Assembly: GCA_024362935.1 (NCBI GenBank)
Contig: JANCRA010000025.1
Span: forward strand, 10,938,936 to 11,002,935
DNA length: 64,000 bases
From: Setophaga petechia
Lineage: Eukaryota > Chordata > Aves > Passeriformes > Parulidae
Reading direction: 5' to 3'
Part shown: positions 48,695 to 62,000 of the stretch, in pieces
How positions within the stretch are numbered: position 1 is the stretch's first letter
Layout of the letters: the number at the start of each line of letters is the position of its first letter
The notes under the pieces: model-generated
Database searches by the model: none
Told to the model about the DNA's origin: nothing
The model's input: only the letters and a program-made list of their open reading frames with translations
Made by a program: the position numbers and the translations under genes

Positions 48695-51600
48695 GCTGTT
48701 TGCTCTTAGTTGTCTACTCACATCCCTGACATAGACTCAGAAAAGAGAAATCCCTTGTATGTAATTTGTGAAAATAAAGTTAAATTCCTATCAGTGTGAT
48801 ATATCTATTTGGTGATGGGGGAAAAGTAAAGAGAAACCTCCAGCAACCCAAAGCAACCCAAATTTGTCTCCCAAAGGAGCCATTAGCAGAAAGAAGAGAG
48901 GAATGGCAGAGCATATGATTGGCACTGCTGCTGCAGGGTGCTCTCCATGAAGCTCTCCTGGGCTAAGCCAGTTGTTCACAGCCCAGGATTGTATTCCCCT
49001 GCAGACACTCAGCCCCAGGACAGCTGGGGAGGTTCCAGCAGGCACTGGGCTTCTTGTACCCAGCGTTCCCTGCTGAATCACATACACATCTCTCCAAGTA
49101 CCACTTCTTCATCCAGCACACATATTTTGAAAAGATTAAGAGAAAACTGAAGTCTACCCTCAACCAAAATAGGCATTACTTGCCAGGAAAGCAAAGGAAA
49201 GGCTTCAGAGCTGACCTCTGAACATGGCAACAGCTGCCTGGTATCCCCCAAAACCACACTATACTTTTCCAGGTTTACAATCAATATGTAAAATTCAGCA
49301 GCCTTTTTACATAAATTTCTGTAAAAACAACCTAATAGCTAGTGAAACATAAATGGAGTGCTTCTTGTTTTAACTATTAAATTACATACCCTTTTGTACT
49401 TTCAAACACTACAATTAAATTACAGCTGCTTAATCATTAGCCCTCTTGTCAATGATTAACTGGTACTTAAGCAAGCATGGCAACAACATAACAATTTCTG
49501 AAGAATCTAAATATACTAATACTCATAATACTGACAATTATTTTGATTTATAAGCACAGAAAATCTGTAAGTAATATGCCTAGTATTTATGCAGTAAACT
49601 GCCTTCTGGCTTCTCTTTGTTCAGTGCATGTTTGCACATGCATATGCTTTCACTGGCAGGTTTCACATAATATGCATTGATCCTTCCTTGAATGAAAAAA
49701 AGCTCCTAAAAGAAAAAGGGTAATGAGTATGAAGCTCATTTAATATTCACAGAAAGAATTTTCCTTTACAAAAAGCCCTGTGCATGTTACAACAGTAGAT
49801 GTAGTAGATGCAGCATGATGATTCCACTCAAAGATCTGTGTCTTCTAAGTATTGATGAAAATTCTGTGCCACAAAGACATTGGCAGAGGATTTTCTCAGT
49901 TTCCCATACAAAAATTCAGTCTCCATAACCCCTTTCTTATCCCCAAGTACCAACACACACAAACTGAAAACAAGAGAATAGAACATAGAAGAATGAGGAC
50001 ACAATTTAATGTAATTATGGTTTTAAGGTCAGACAGGTTTCACTCTCTCACATCCTGTTATCTCTGAAATATGTCTATTTTCACAAGAAGTCTTTTCCCA
50101 CCACCTCACTGTGAATACCCACTGAGTAACTTACCTATCAACTTGAAATGAGTCCCAAAGAAATCAGTCAGATTATTAAAGAAAAACACCTCAACATGCA
50201 GCTATCAGTTACTTGCTTCATTTTTGGCAAGGGATGGAGGGATACTAAACCTCCAGCCCTGCCACATTTAATACTTGCCACACCAGGGATAATCTCTGTC
50301 AGGAAACAGGTCTCTGAGATGCAAAGGTCTCTGGGAAGCAGTAACAAAGTCTGATCTTTCTGCATAAACAAATTGATCGTGTAAAGGGCTTGCTTGCAAA
50401 TACCAGGGTTAAAGTTGAAACAGTCATTACCTCTAGGTCATTTTGAGAATGCTGGGGTTGAAAACAGCACATGTAAACTCGTGATTGCAATAGGTATTTT
50501 TAGAAAACTTCAATGGATAGGAAGAGCCTTGAATATGTAAGCTGTAGAATATTTCCAATATCCTGATTCAACACAAAAAATGGGAAATAGCATTTGGTAC
50601 CTACAGTGTGACACCCAGACTTCCACCTGGCAAAGGATGCACATTTTCTAATTTATCACATGACAGTTGATTCAGTTTTCATAGTTTGTAACTTTATATA
50701 CTCATACTATTTTTAATTTTTAAAAGTATTAATAACAAAAGACAGAGAACATTTTCAATGCATGTGATGTAAAATTTTTGTAAGCTACTCCTTCATCAAG
50801 ACTGCTAGTTGCACACCCCCTCTCCAAAAAAACTCGCCCAGAAAAATGTAATCTTTCTTCCCTTTACTCAGTTGTACTCCAAGACACCACATGCAACTTA
50901 TAGGTATCCTTGCCTTCAAAAGAAATCAAAATTCACATACCCTAATTTTGAAAATTGACAGCAAAGCTGTAAAGTCAGGATCTTAAAAGCCACATAGCAA
51001 AAATTCTATGTAAGCTTGATTTGAATTCTCTCCCCAGCCTCATGGCAGGTGAGTGAGCAAGTGGGGCTTGGTTGCCTCCTGGGGTTAAGCCCAGACAAAA
51101 TGACAAAACCAACATGGAAATGGGTTTTTTGGGTTTATATTGCTCAGCCAAACTCAAGGAGAACTTACTGAGCTAGGAAGCTGTGTTTCTTTGGACCCAG
51201 AATTTTCTGTCCCAGTGGATTTTAATTACATTGGCTAGTGTATGTTACAGATCAGTGTCTCTGCACAGGACCACTCAAACCCTCCTTTTCAGTGCGACTG
51301 ATCTTCCCTCTTTAAACAATTCAGCTGCTTTCTAGACCTTCAAGACTACACATCCACTATTTCCCCCAATGCTTTTTCACTTATGTAACACATTTATTAT
51401 ACAGTAATAGTTTAAAAATTTGTTTTGCCAAGATTACTGTTTAAGAAGTAACTAATAACAGGGCAGCAACAAAATTATTCAGGAGATAATGAAACTATTT
51501 CTTTCAAATACCATACCCTCTCACTTTCACACAACAGATGCAGTCACTAATGGAGAAAAAACTACAAAGAGGAAATTAATTTTCAGCAAACAGAAATAAG

Positions 51601-54286
51601 AGAGGTAATTCATCTCACCTAATGTCAAACAGCTCACTTAACATGTTTGGGTTGAGTGGAGCTCAATGGAATTTCCAGAGCCATGACTGATCTTCGAGGC
51701 CATGATTAAACACTAAAAACGTGGTACTTTTCAATCCAGCCACTTCCCTGATGCAGTTCACTGCAAAGCCTTACAAATATTAGTGCTGGCTCAATGGAGA
51801 GAGTAGAAATAAGCAGCTGGGAAGAGGCATACACGTGCTGCATGGCCAAAATAAAACTGATGTGCAGCTTGAACCTCCTCTGCAGAGTCCAGGGACTGTG
51901 TGGACAGGCTGGGTCTGCAGAGCAGGCACCTGCACTGCCTGAGGTGAAGAAGCCAATGCCTCTTTGGCCTCCTGTGGGAGGTGAAAGCTGCTCTACAGAG
52001 CAGACAGCACCTCTGTTACATTAAGGGGTATTACCATCTTTTGGCAGGGCTATGGAGCTGTCATGCAGGCTGCTATGTGCACATCCCATAGGTTTTACTG
52101 CTGCCTTCCAGCAGTAAAATTGCCACTGAAATCCAGTAATGCCTGAAGATCCAGGCACTTACTCTGAGGTGACACAACATGCTCCAAAAAATAAATAACA
52201 AAAATGAAATTAAAGTTCCAATGCTGGAAACTCAAGCTGAGAGTAGAATCTAGCTCAAAGAAAGACTTCAGCTGCTTGCAAAGAATAAAGCAACATCCTA
52301 GCATCAACTGGCTTTCTAAAGGAGAATTTTGAATTCAACAAGCCCCTCAAGATCCTGGTAACTAGGATCAGTGCTCAGAACACTTTATATTTACACTGGC
52401 TTCATATTAGACAAGAAAACAGATTTCACCATATTTCATGCACACCATTAGACAGCCAGCCTGTATCAGACAGCCCAGCTGCAGACCACAGCTCCCAGGT
52501 ATGGGTGCAGCAGGATCTGAAGCTGTGTTTAAAGGAGCCCCTGCAATCCCTTTGGCAGCAGGAGCCACATTTGGTTTCACCAGCAACAGGACAGGAAGGT
52601 TTTGCAACCTTTGCCTCAAGGCTCCAAAGACAAGACTTACAGGTCTATCACCTCAAGTTTACACCTATCAGCAATCATGCTTGCTTTCTTCCACACAAAT
52701 GGATGTATCAAACATGGCATTAATCAAATTTGCATCAAGGCCCTTCTGATAAAAGGAAAATCCCATATTGTAAAGAGTGGAGATTGAGGTGTTGTTTGAA
52801 CTGCCTTCAAGCTTAAATAGGTTCAAGTCTGCATAGAATGCCAGCATGACTGAGATTTTTTGGTTGTTTGGTTTGTTTTTCTCTCCTCTAAATGTGAGTT
52901 TTCATATAAAAAAAAAAAAATGCTTTGGAGGTTTCTGTAACTGGGAATAGGAAGATTTGACTTTTCTGTCTAGTGAATGCTGAACTGAAACTAAAGTCAG
53001 AAATAGCTGCATGTCAAAGTAAAGCTTTCAAATCTCTTTTAAATCTGTGTCAGCTGAATCCTTTAAAGAGCTGTCTACTCAGGACTTCAGAATAAGTCAA
53101 GACTAATATAAATTAACAAACTATATAATACCATACTCAGGGTTATTGAAAAACCTTTAAAACCTGTAATGTTTTCCTTCAATTTACTGTTTTCTTCAAG
53201 AAGTGTTTTTGGAGGGGTCTTTGTTGCTTTGGGATTTTTGTTTGTGGGGCTTTGGGGATTTTTTTTTGGTTGGTTGCTTTGCATATTTTGAGTTTCTAGG
53301 TAGGTTTTTGTATTTTTTAACTACATTATAATTCAGTCTGAAATTTAGACAGCACCAAGCCCAAGCAAGCACTGCCAAAGACTCAAGTGAAAAACTGTGT
53401 TAAAAAGTCTTTTGTCTTGCTTCAACTTTTATAGTCCAGATATTCCTGGACTATAAAAACCTCTCAATAAAACCTCTCAATTTGTAATGATGTTTGTTTC
53501 CATTTTTATAATCAAACTGACTATCAGCCTAATCTATAGAATCAAGATACTACTGTTAATATGGTTTTTAAAAAATCAGCCTGTAAAGCAGCATGAGGGA
53601 GTTCATATTGCAGTTCATAATATCCAGTATTTTTAAGGCATAACCACTGAAGAAAGTGTATTTTATTAACAAGAGATTCAAAAGGACAATAAGAATTTAT
53701 TTTCTGCAAGAAACTAAGCCATGACATCGTTTTAGTAACCTCTATGTTACAGAGTAGTCTGTGTTCTCTGCCATGTGCTGCCTCTCAGGTTCAGTGCAGT
53801 TCCACCAATACTGATCACAGCTCACCAGAACTTCTAATGAAATCTCCACTCCACTGTTACATTTACAACTTTGCACTTGCAACACACTCCTCCTTTTCCT
53901 TTCCCTTCCCAAATGAATCCCCAGCTTTTGCTCTTTATCCAGTCCATTTAAATGTCAGTTTCTATTCAAGTCTATATTCCAATAGCCTCGAAGAGAATAT
54001 ATTCCAATATTCCAGTCAAATTATTCCATGCTTGAGGAAGATTCAAAAGATTACATGTGCCAATCACAACAGGCTGTGCTTCAAAGTTCTACAGATTCTA
54101 AAGCCTCTGTGACAACACCTGGCAGGCCATGGAGCTGAGAGAACACCCTGCCACACATGCTGGGTGTGTGTGCTGAGCACTGACATGTGGAGACCACAAC
54201 TGCTGAGAAATGGAGATCTGGTGCATCATCTAAGAGGCTGCTCCTGCTGCATGTACATCAAAAGCTGGGCTTTGATTTATGATTGA

Positions 54287-54396
54287 TATTTGAACCAAGC
54301 AGAGGTGACATTCAGACAAACATGACATACATTTATTTGCTATTTGATCCAAGAGCCAAGGTCACGTTCACACAAATGTGTCATCTGAGTGTTTGC
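54287..54396. repeat. Diverged 54-56-bp tandem duplication
   Basis: Two units, each opening TATTTGA(A/T)CCAAG and ending GTTTGC or ATTTGC, with moderate divergence. Confidence 0.65.
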
Positions 54397-54448
54397 TTTA
54401 TTTTTATTACCCCGTTGATGAGCTTAAAGTTATTTTACTTTCCTCACA

Positions 54449-54507
54449 TGTCCCAAAAACTCATTACTCATTTATTCAGTGTGTCCCAAAAACTCCTTGC
54501 TCATTGA
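54449..54507. repeat. 33-bp tandem duplication
   Basis: TGTCCCAAAAACTC begins at 54449 and again at 54482, with similar continuations (ATTACTCATT, CTTGCTCATT). Confidence 0.75.
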
Positions 54508-57500
54508 CTTGGAAATTGCCTGGTTTTTCCAAGTTTTGCAATACTGTATAAATGTCTGATGAGCTAATTACATAAGCCAAGCTTTTGATTGATTAACAGT
54601 GAGGGCCACCTTAATTTCAGAGATCAGAGCTCAGATTGAGGCTAAATCTGGTTGCGTGGTATGGCTTGAATGAAGAGAATTAAGAAAAAGGAACAAACCA
54701 AAAATCCCACAAAAACTGCATCTTATGAACTGCAGGCATAGATTAGATGCCCTAAGCCATTGTCAGGTGTTTTTTTTCTAAAATTAATACATAACAATGA
54801 GTTGGAGTGGTGAAGTCAAAGCTGATTACAACATGTACAGCATTTACAAACAGCCCACGCATTTGCCCCAACATGCTGCTCACTGGGAACCAGAACCTTC
54901 AGACTAAATTGGAATGCTGCAATTGTTTCCTTACACATGTGCTTACTGCATCTCAGATTATGAAAACTGTGTGCTCAACAATTTTCTAACTATACCCTGA
55001 TATTCCACTGAGACCTCATTTGTTGAAGGACACAGACATCAGAGGGCAACAGGCAAATAGAAATTGCATTTTAGAGTGGTGCCTAAATGATTATCTCCAA
55101 TATAATCAATTCCTGAAGTAAATAAAATGTAAGCCCCTTGCTAAGTCTCTTACAGAATACATTTTCACTACATATGGTAAAAATAAACTTCATAAGGTAA
55201 CAAATTAAAGACATCTGTGCAACTGAAATTGTCAATTAAAATTATAATCTAATACACACAGATGCAGTGCAAGGCAAAATTTTTGACATATTGATGATGC
55301 TGCTACATAAACCTCTCACTCAGAAGATTTACTTGTTCACATGCTTGATAAAAACACCCAAAACCAAATAAACCCACAAAAACATAACATACACGACTGT
55401 TTTGTCAAGGAAAACATCATAACTTTTACAAGCATAATTGTCTAGTAACTCTTCCTCACAAATGTGAAAATTCAGACATACTATATTTAGAAAAAGAAAA
55501 AGTCAATTGCCACTAACCTAAAGTCAAAAACCCACTTAGATGCACTTTCTGAAACTGATGGTATTTCAACAATATTTAGGGTTAATGTGTAAGTATAGCT
55601 AACTTCAAATGTGTTCTTACAAAACAGGATAAAAGAATCCCTTTAGGTTTTATCTGCAGACCTTTATTTGTGATAGCAAGTGGATATATTCTTGATAATA
55701 GCATATCCTTTAGTATGTTATCATAATAGATATATAATATATATATTATAACATAACATACAGCAGTAACATACTCTTTAGAAATTCAAATGCTTGCTGT
55801 GTTATAAATAAAAATACTTGTCTTTAGCTGAAATGTCATAATAGAATGGTAAGAAATAATTACATAATCTTTTGTTTTCTGAGTATATTTAACCTTCCTG
55901 TATTATTTCAACCTTGCTTATTCTTAAAAAGAAGAGCAATGGATTGCTCCTATGATATAAATACTTCAGCTCATTCATAAATACTAAAACCTCATTCAAG
56001 GCCATGCATTATATATGACAGATGCCAATTAATTTTGAGTTTATTGACTAGCAATAAAATTTTTGCAGCTGCATATGGTTTTGTGAGTTTAAACAGCATG
56101 ATAAAAGTTTGGGAGCACTGAGGCAGTGCCCAGATTTGAGATCTACCATTGACAGAGGTGTTTACTATTGGCCCCTGCCCACATGGCACCCCCAAAGCAT
56201 CACAAACACCTTGAGGCTGCTTCAGCCTGAGCTCGCTGGTCCTCCTGTGCTGGCTGGAAACTGACAGGCCAAACAGAACTGACACCTGCTGAATTCATAT
56301 TGCATCACTTCCTCAGCAGGGTCAATAATGTGTTTTCCTTTCCTCTCCCCAGACACCAACTTCCATGAAAACGACAGAAATTTAATGCCTTTGCAGCCAT
56401 TACTGCTCTCTAATTTGAGAAGACTTGCAGGCTCAGAATTATTGGGTTGGGGGCACAGGACAGCAGACATACTGCATAACCTGACAGGTAACTAGACCAG
56501 AAGAGGTGAGAAAACAATCCTGAAAATTGCTCTCAGTTTTGGAGGAAAACTCTCTTCCAAAACTGATCTGGACATTTGCCTGCACCACCCCCTAATTCTT
56601 GCAGACATCTTAATGGCAACATTCTTCCTGAATAAAGGGCTATTGTTCAGTCTAAAAGAAGAGGAAAAAAATAAAAAGATAAATTGAAATTACTTAATGC
56701 AAAAATTTGAAAGGTGTGTTTAGCATATTGATTTAAGATTGTGAAAAGTTACATTTGAGTCTTACCTGCCTTTGAATGATTAGGCCTTGCAACCCCCCAT
56801 TTTAGTGGGACCAAATTTTGACTGGATATTGACTTAGACAGATACAACTTCTCCATCTGAAAACCTCCCAGATTTTGCCACACTGATCTCATTACACATG
56901 TCCTGCTCAGAAAAATAGAAATAAAAAAGGCACCACTTTGCATCTGTACCTTTTCCTACAAAAGCTCTCCTACTTAAGGAGAGTAGGAGAGACATGAAGT
57001 CTCTTAGTTTTCTCTTTTCATTTATAGCTTCAACTTCTAGCTTGGGCTCCTTATTGTTTTGGCTCAGAACAAAAGTCCAGTCGCTTTGGTATCTGATACT
57101 TTGAAGCAATTTTTGTTTCCAAGATCAGTAACAACAACAAATATGTTTCTTCCTCAAGAATTCCTCCTTTCAGTCACCAGCTCACTCTCCATCCCAAATC
57201 TCAGGTCACAGTCCTTTTCAATATTCTTTCAGCTGTCTATCCTTCTCCTCTATCAGCCATATCAGCCCATCCCCAAATCACCTCCTCCACCTCCTTGGTG
57301 CTCCAGTCTCCCATCTCAGCTCCTGCAGCATCTGCACAGCTGCACCCGCCTCACCATCTGCAACTCCTCGCATGATTCATCACCAAACATAACAGACCAG
57401 GATTATTCACTGCTTGAAAAGCTGCAGTGGAATTTACATCTGTTTCTGGAAGACATTCAAGCAGCCTGAATTCGCCTTCTTAGCAGAGAACACCACCACT

Positions 57501-58730
57501 GTGTATTTGCAGCGGTTTCATTTCACTGATAAACTTTATTCCCTTGTGTAGACATAATAACATGACTTATTTGATAAATTAAATTCAGCTTAAGAGAGGG
57601 ATTTATATCCTTTAAAAAATAATGATCCTCAGACAAAATATTACAGATTTAGGCCTCTTCTGCCTGCAAGTGTCTTTTTGAAAATTGAGTCATTCCAATG
57701 GGCCAACTTTTATACTCTTCTACCTGCACATAAAAATCCAATGTCTTCTGTAACTAGCACTTGTGCAGTTTACTTGTTCTTTATTGTGCTAAAATTTTAC
57801 TCATTCATTAGAAATACTTTTACTCTTGTTGCTCAGCTATTACGTTTAAGTAAATAAACAAATGAAACTTTCTAAAAGTAAACTAACTAACTTCAATTTA
57901 ATGTCATGCCACAGCTCAGAGTGGAATGCAAAACAAAATTCTTTCACTTTTTCTTGCTGGTTTTTTTTTGTTGGTTTTGGTTTGCGGGTTTTTTTTTGGG
58001 GTTTTTTTGCTAAGAAAAAGGCCTTCAGTTTTATTCTGACAATTCAGACATCCCTACCTTTAAAAGTTTTTCTTAGTGATAAATGGATCACACAAAAACA
58101 AAGTTTACACTGAGTTCGTGTTACTGACAGGAGCCTTGGCAACAGGCATGAATGCAATTAATCTACATTTTTTGGCAAATGGACATCAAGTACTTGTACT
58201 TGCAAGCTCCTGACGTGTCAGATAGAGGATATACTTGGGACACATGACTTCACAGCTCTAAATCAGGTCACTCACTACAGTGTACAGATCACAAGCCTCA
58301 CACTCCTGGGTGATCAAAAAGTGGCAAACTATACCCAATTATTTTCATGCCATGTTTTCCCTGCTCATCCCCTATGATGTGAAGGGTATCTGGTGCCCAG
58401 TTTAACAGCAATACCAGCACTGCTGTACATCTGCCACCCCTCTCCTCCTAACCAAGCAAGCATCTGAACTGCAGAAAGCTGGAGGAAGAATCTGAGTCCA
58501 GTGAAACAACCAGGAAAAAGAAAACCTCTTAAAAAAAGCCATGTATGTATTTTCATATTCCAGTTTTACTTCACTTTGTAAGGCATTTCAGCTGCCTTGA
58601 ATCAGATATTGAAAGAGCAGTTATGGGGGACATGGCACACATTCCCTCTCCAAAGTTACTGGCTGCAAAATAAGGTTACCTTAAGGTACCTAGCCAAGTC
58701 AGCTTAAGTAACACACATCAAAAGGATGTC

Positions 58731-59000
58731 CCTTCAGCAGCTCCCTGGCACTGCCGGCCCGGCACCTTCCGTGTCCCTCTGTCCTTCCAGCCACGCTGCT
58801 CCCCGCTGCCGCATCCCGCTGGCGCCGTGACTGACCCGGGCCAGAGCTGCCCCGGAGCCTGCCCGACGCCGCTGTGGCCCGGAGCGGCCTGACGGGCTCC
58901 CAGGAGAGCGCCCGGCCCGGGGCACTGCGCGCTGCTCGGCCTCCCGCCGCCCCTACACTGCGGGCCAGCTCCGGGAACAGCCCCTGGCCAGTTCTATCTC
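58731..59000 (-). promoter_or_regulatory. CpG island, candidate PPARA promoter and first exon
   Basis: A sharply bounded GC- and CpG-rich block of about 270 bp in AT-rich surroundings, upstream of the PPARA coding exons on the correct strand side. GGGCGG boxes are present on the minus strand and no TATA box is obvious. Assignment to PPARA rests on position; the first exon border was not fixed. Confidence 0.55.
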
Positions 59001-62000
59001 ACAGCCCAGACACAGCTCCGTCACTGAATCGGTGACACGGGAAAACCACGGGCAGCTACAGAGAGCTGAACAGACCCACCCAGGGGCAGCAAATAGGACG
59101 GATAGAGGAGGATGGATGGGAGAGGGAAAGGAGGAGCCTAGATCAGATCCAGCCATGCTGGGCAGCCACTCTTCTTGCTGTAGCCTGTCTCTGCAGGGCT
59201 GTCAGGAACCACTGACAGAGGACATCCCATTCATTTTTGCATTTATGTGTTCATTTATATATACCACCCATCTCTCGCCATGCAGAAGAGAAATAAAATG
59301 AATGATAGATGCAAACAGAACAATTCTATGTTCTTAGAGGATAACCACTATTACATTTCCATGGGATTTATTACAGGATTTATAATCTTGAGAAAACGCA
59401 ACTCCTTGTAAATTTGGTTAGAATGACAGGAGCTTAGTATGCTGAAAATCAGGAGACCAGAATGTACATTTATCCTGAAAATTTAAAAATATTGGCCTGT
59501 TTATGCACAGTTTCATCTGTACATGCCCAGCACAGAACCACAGGTACAGCTGCTGCTTTGTTCAGAGGCAGTAACCCTGTGCTGCTTGTCTCTTACTTAT
59601 CTACATACTAAAGCTTGTCTCTTATTTACATAGGTACCAAAGCTGCCACCTGATCTGATCACACTTGGCCTGCTTAACTGCACATAGCACGTCCTGTATC
59701 CTGAGGTAGGCAAAAATATATAAAGTTCACTTGTTTTATATATATATACACATATAAATGGCTATTTGGTAATCTTCCACTGAAAATTGCCAACGAGCCA
59801 ACAGTCCCATGGGCTGCAATTAATTGTATTTTAACATCAGAGTGTGTAGGAATTAATTGACAGCTGTACTGGAGGATTCCTCTGCTCTGTTGGACAGAAT
59901 GCCACCAGGCACTAATAAACAAGAGCCTCCAAAGCAGCCTCCTGACACAGCACCCACCCTCTCCCTTCTCCTCCCCTGCACATCCAATTGGTTCCACATT
60001 ATATTCTTCAGCCTTACTACTGCAGGGAATGTTTCCCATACGTGTTGAATAAAGATGCCAGAGGTTTGGTTTGGTTTTGTTTAATGGGAGCCTGCCCCAG
60101 GACTCCAGTGCCAGGTACTTTGTAGCACTCTTCCTGAAGCAGTAACACTGACAGCAGGTTAGCAAACATCATTGTAATTCAAGTCCTCAGCTTCAAGTAA
60201 GGTTTTGCAAATAAGACATGAGCTCTTCTTACCTTCTGAACATTCATGTTCAGTGGTTTGCTCTGTGATTTGTTATATCAATCATTTCCTGTAAATAGTT
60301 TTTAAAACAAAACAGGCATGTAGCACTTATTTGTGTAACAGAACAAAACAAGGAATGGAATACAAGCCTATGTTCAGGTAACAGAGCTTACTCAGCATAA
60401 GAGTGCTGGATGCATGGATATACTCAACAAAACAGTAAGACCTGCCTCCAGATCTCAATCACAGGCTGTAGAATAGTTTCAAATGATCCACTTTTATGAT
60501 TTGTTGTTGTTAAATGTAAATAATATTAAGTCATTGCAGAATTATTTTTCCATTTTAAATACATCAAACTCTAAACCATTCACCACGATAAGTTCTCTCA
60601 GCTCCAGGATGTTTTACACTCAGAAATGAGCAAGGATTTGCTCAACCAGCACTCCAAACAGCAGCTCTGGTTTCCTTCCACATACTTCTCAACTAAATGA
60701 AAACAAACTAATGAGATACAAAAATATGAAATATGAAAATATTGGACTAACTTGCTTTCACGTGTATTTCATCTGCCTGGAAACATGCCAAAGTGCTGTA
60801 CTATCTCAGCACAACTTCAGCTCATTGCTCTGAGCTCCTCAAGGCAGACACATTTTGGAACAAGTTTCTTTTACTATTTGGAAAGATTTAGTGAATAATT
60901 TCTCAGTTTATTAATCTTTTAAAAATTAAAAACCATGACAATGTGTCAGCATTTTTAGAAAGGGATAGGTACTTTGCCAAATGCTTGCCAATCTCTCCTA
61001 CTCTTAGTGTTTCCACAGGCATGAGACAGCTTGAACTTAAACCAATAAATTTAGATGAATACAGCACCACAGAACAAACTATGCCTCTTTGGTAGTTTAC
61101 GTCTTTCCAAAGTACAAAAATTTTAACACCTTACACACATTTTAAGACTTAGCAAAACCAGTCATATAACAAGTCAAGCCTCAGTCAGGGTTAGAGTGCC
61201 AGGGAGTTGTGCTTTATAATTTATAGTAATCTGTGCACGAGAAGTCCTTCACTGGACACAGAAATTACACTTCTCAGATATTTAAAGACACATGCAATGC
61301 ACTTATAAATAAATATTGTTTCATAAGCAGAAACTATGAGAAGTGGTATGAGGAAGTGGAGTCAGATTTGGCAACATCTCAATGCCACATGCAATCTGGT
61401 CACACAACAGTCTCATATTACTTGAGTATCTTTACAACATGTCAAATATCACACTCTTGGAGAGATTTTAGTTTTCAGCATTGTGATGATTAAGAGCCTA
61501 ACCTTACCAGGCTTTCTACCTCAGTGAAAAATTCAGCCTTCTACTTCATAAAATGTCATTCAATATTTAATTTAACAGACCTGATCCTTTGAAATGTTGA
61601 GCACTCATGAAGAATTCAGAATTCTACTGACTAGCACCTAACACAGCAGTAGATATCAGCCTATAAGGAAGTCTGACTTTGGTCTCCTGATTGTGCCACT
61701 ATTTTCTGTTTATCAATCATTTATTGCCACTATATGCTCAGATTTCTTTCCTTGTCATTTGACTATACATTAATCACTCTTTACAGAGATTCTATGCCCA
61801 GGCCATGTATGTACTCACCCCTTCAAGCAGCATCTTGCAAGGCTGAAACAGAAGTTGTTTTCCAGAATCTTTCCCCCATCCATTTCATGTGCAGACTGGT
61901 GACAACAAGCAGTTCTTCATCAATAAAAAGCTGCTGACATTCTTAAAAAAAAACAAAAAAAAAAGGTCAATACAATTTCCCAGGGCTTACAATACTGATT

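Larger units (their letters stand above)
47976..58730 (-). other. PPARA 5' noncoding region and intron(s)
   Basis: About 10.8 kb between the first coding exon and the CpG island. Noncoding 5' exons probably lie here but I could not fix any. It holds a 48-bp minisatellite at 48551-48694, small duplications at 54287-54507 and T/G-rich tracts near 53208-53280 and 57957-58010. Confidence 0.55.

Noticed and set aside
48521..48721. Small repeat protein on the minus strand
   Set aside because: A product of the 48-bp minisatellite in an intron; no start context or relatives.
59674..60165. 163-residue minus-strand frame upstream of PPARA
   Set aside because: No recognisable domain, no convincing splice or conservation signs.
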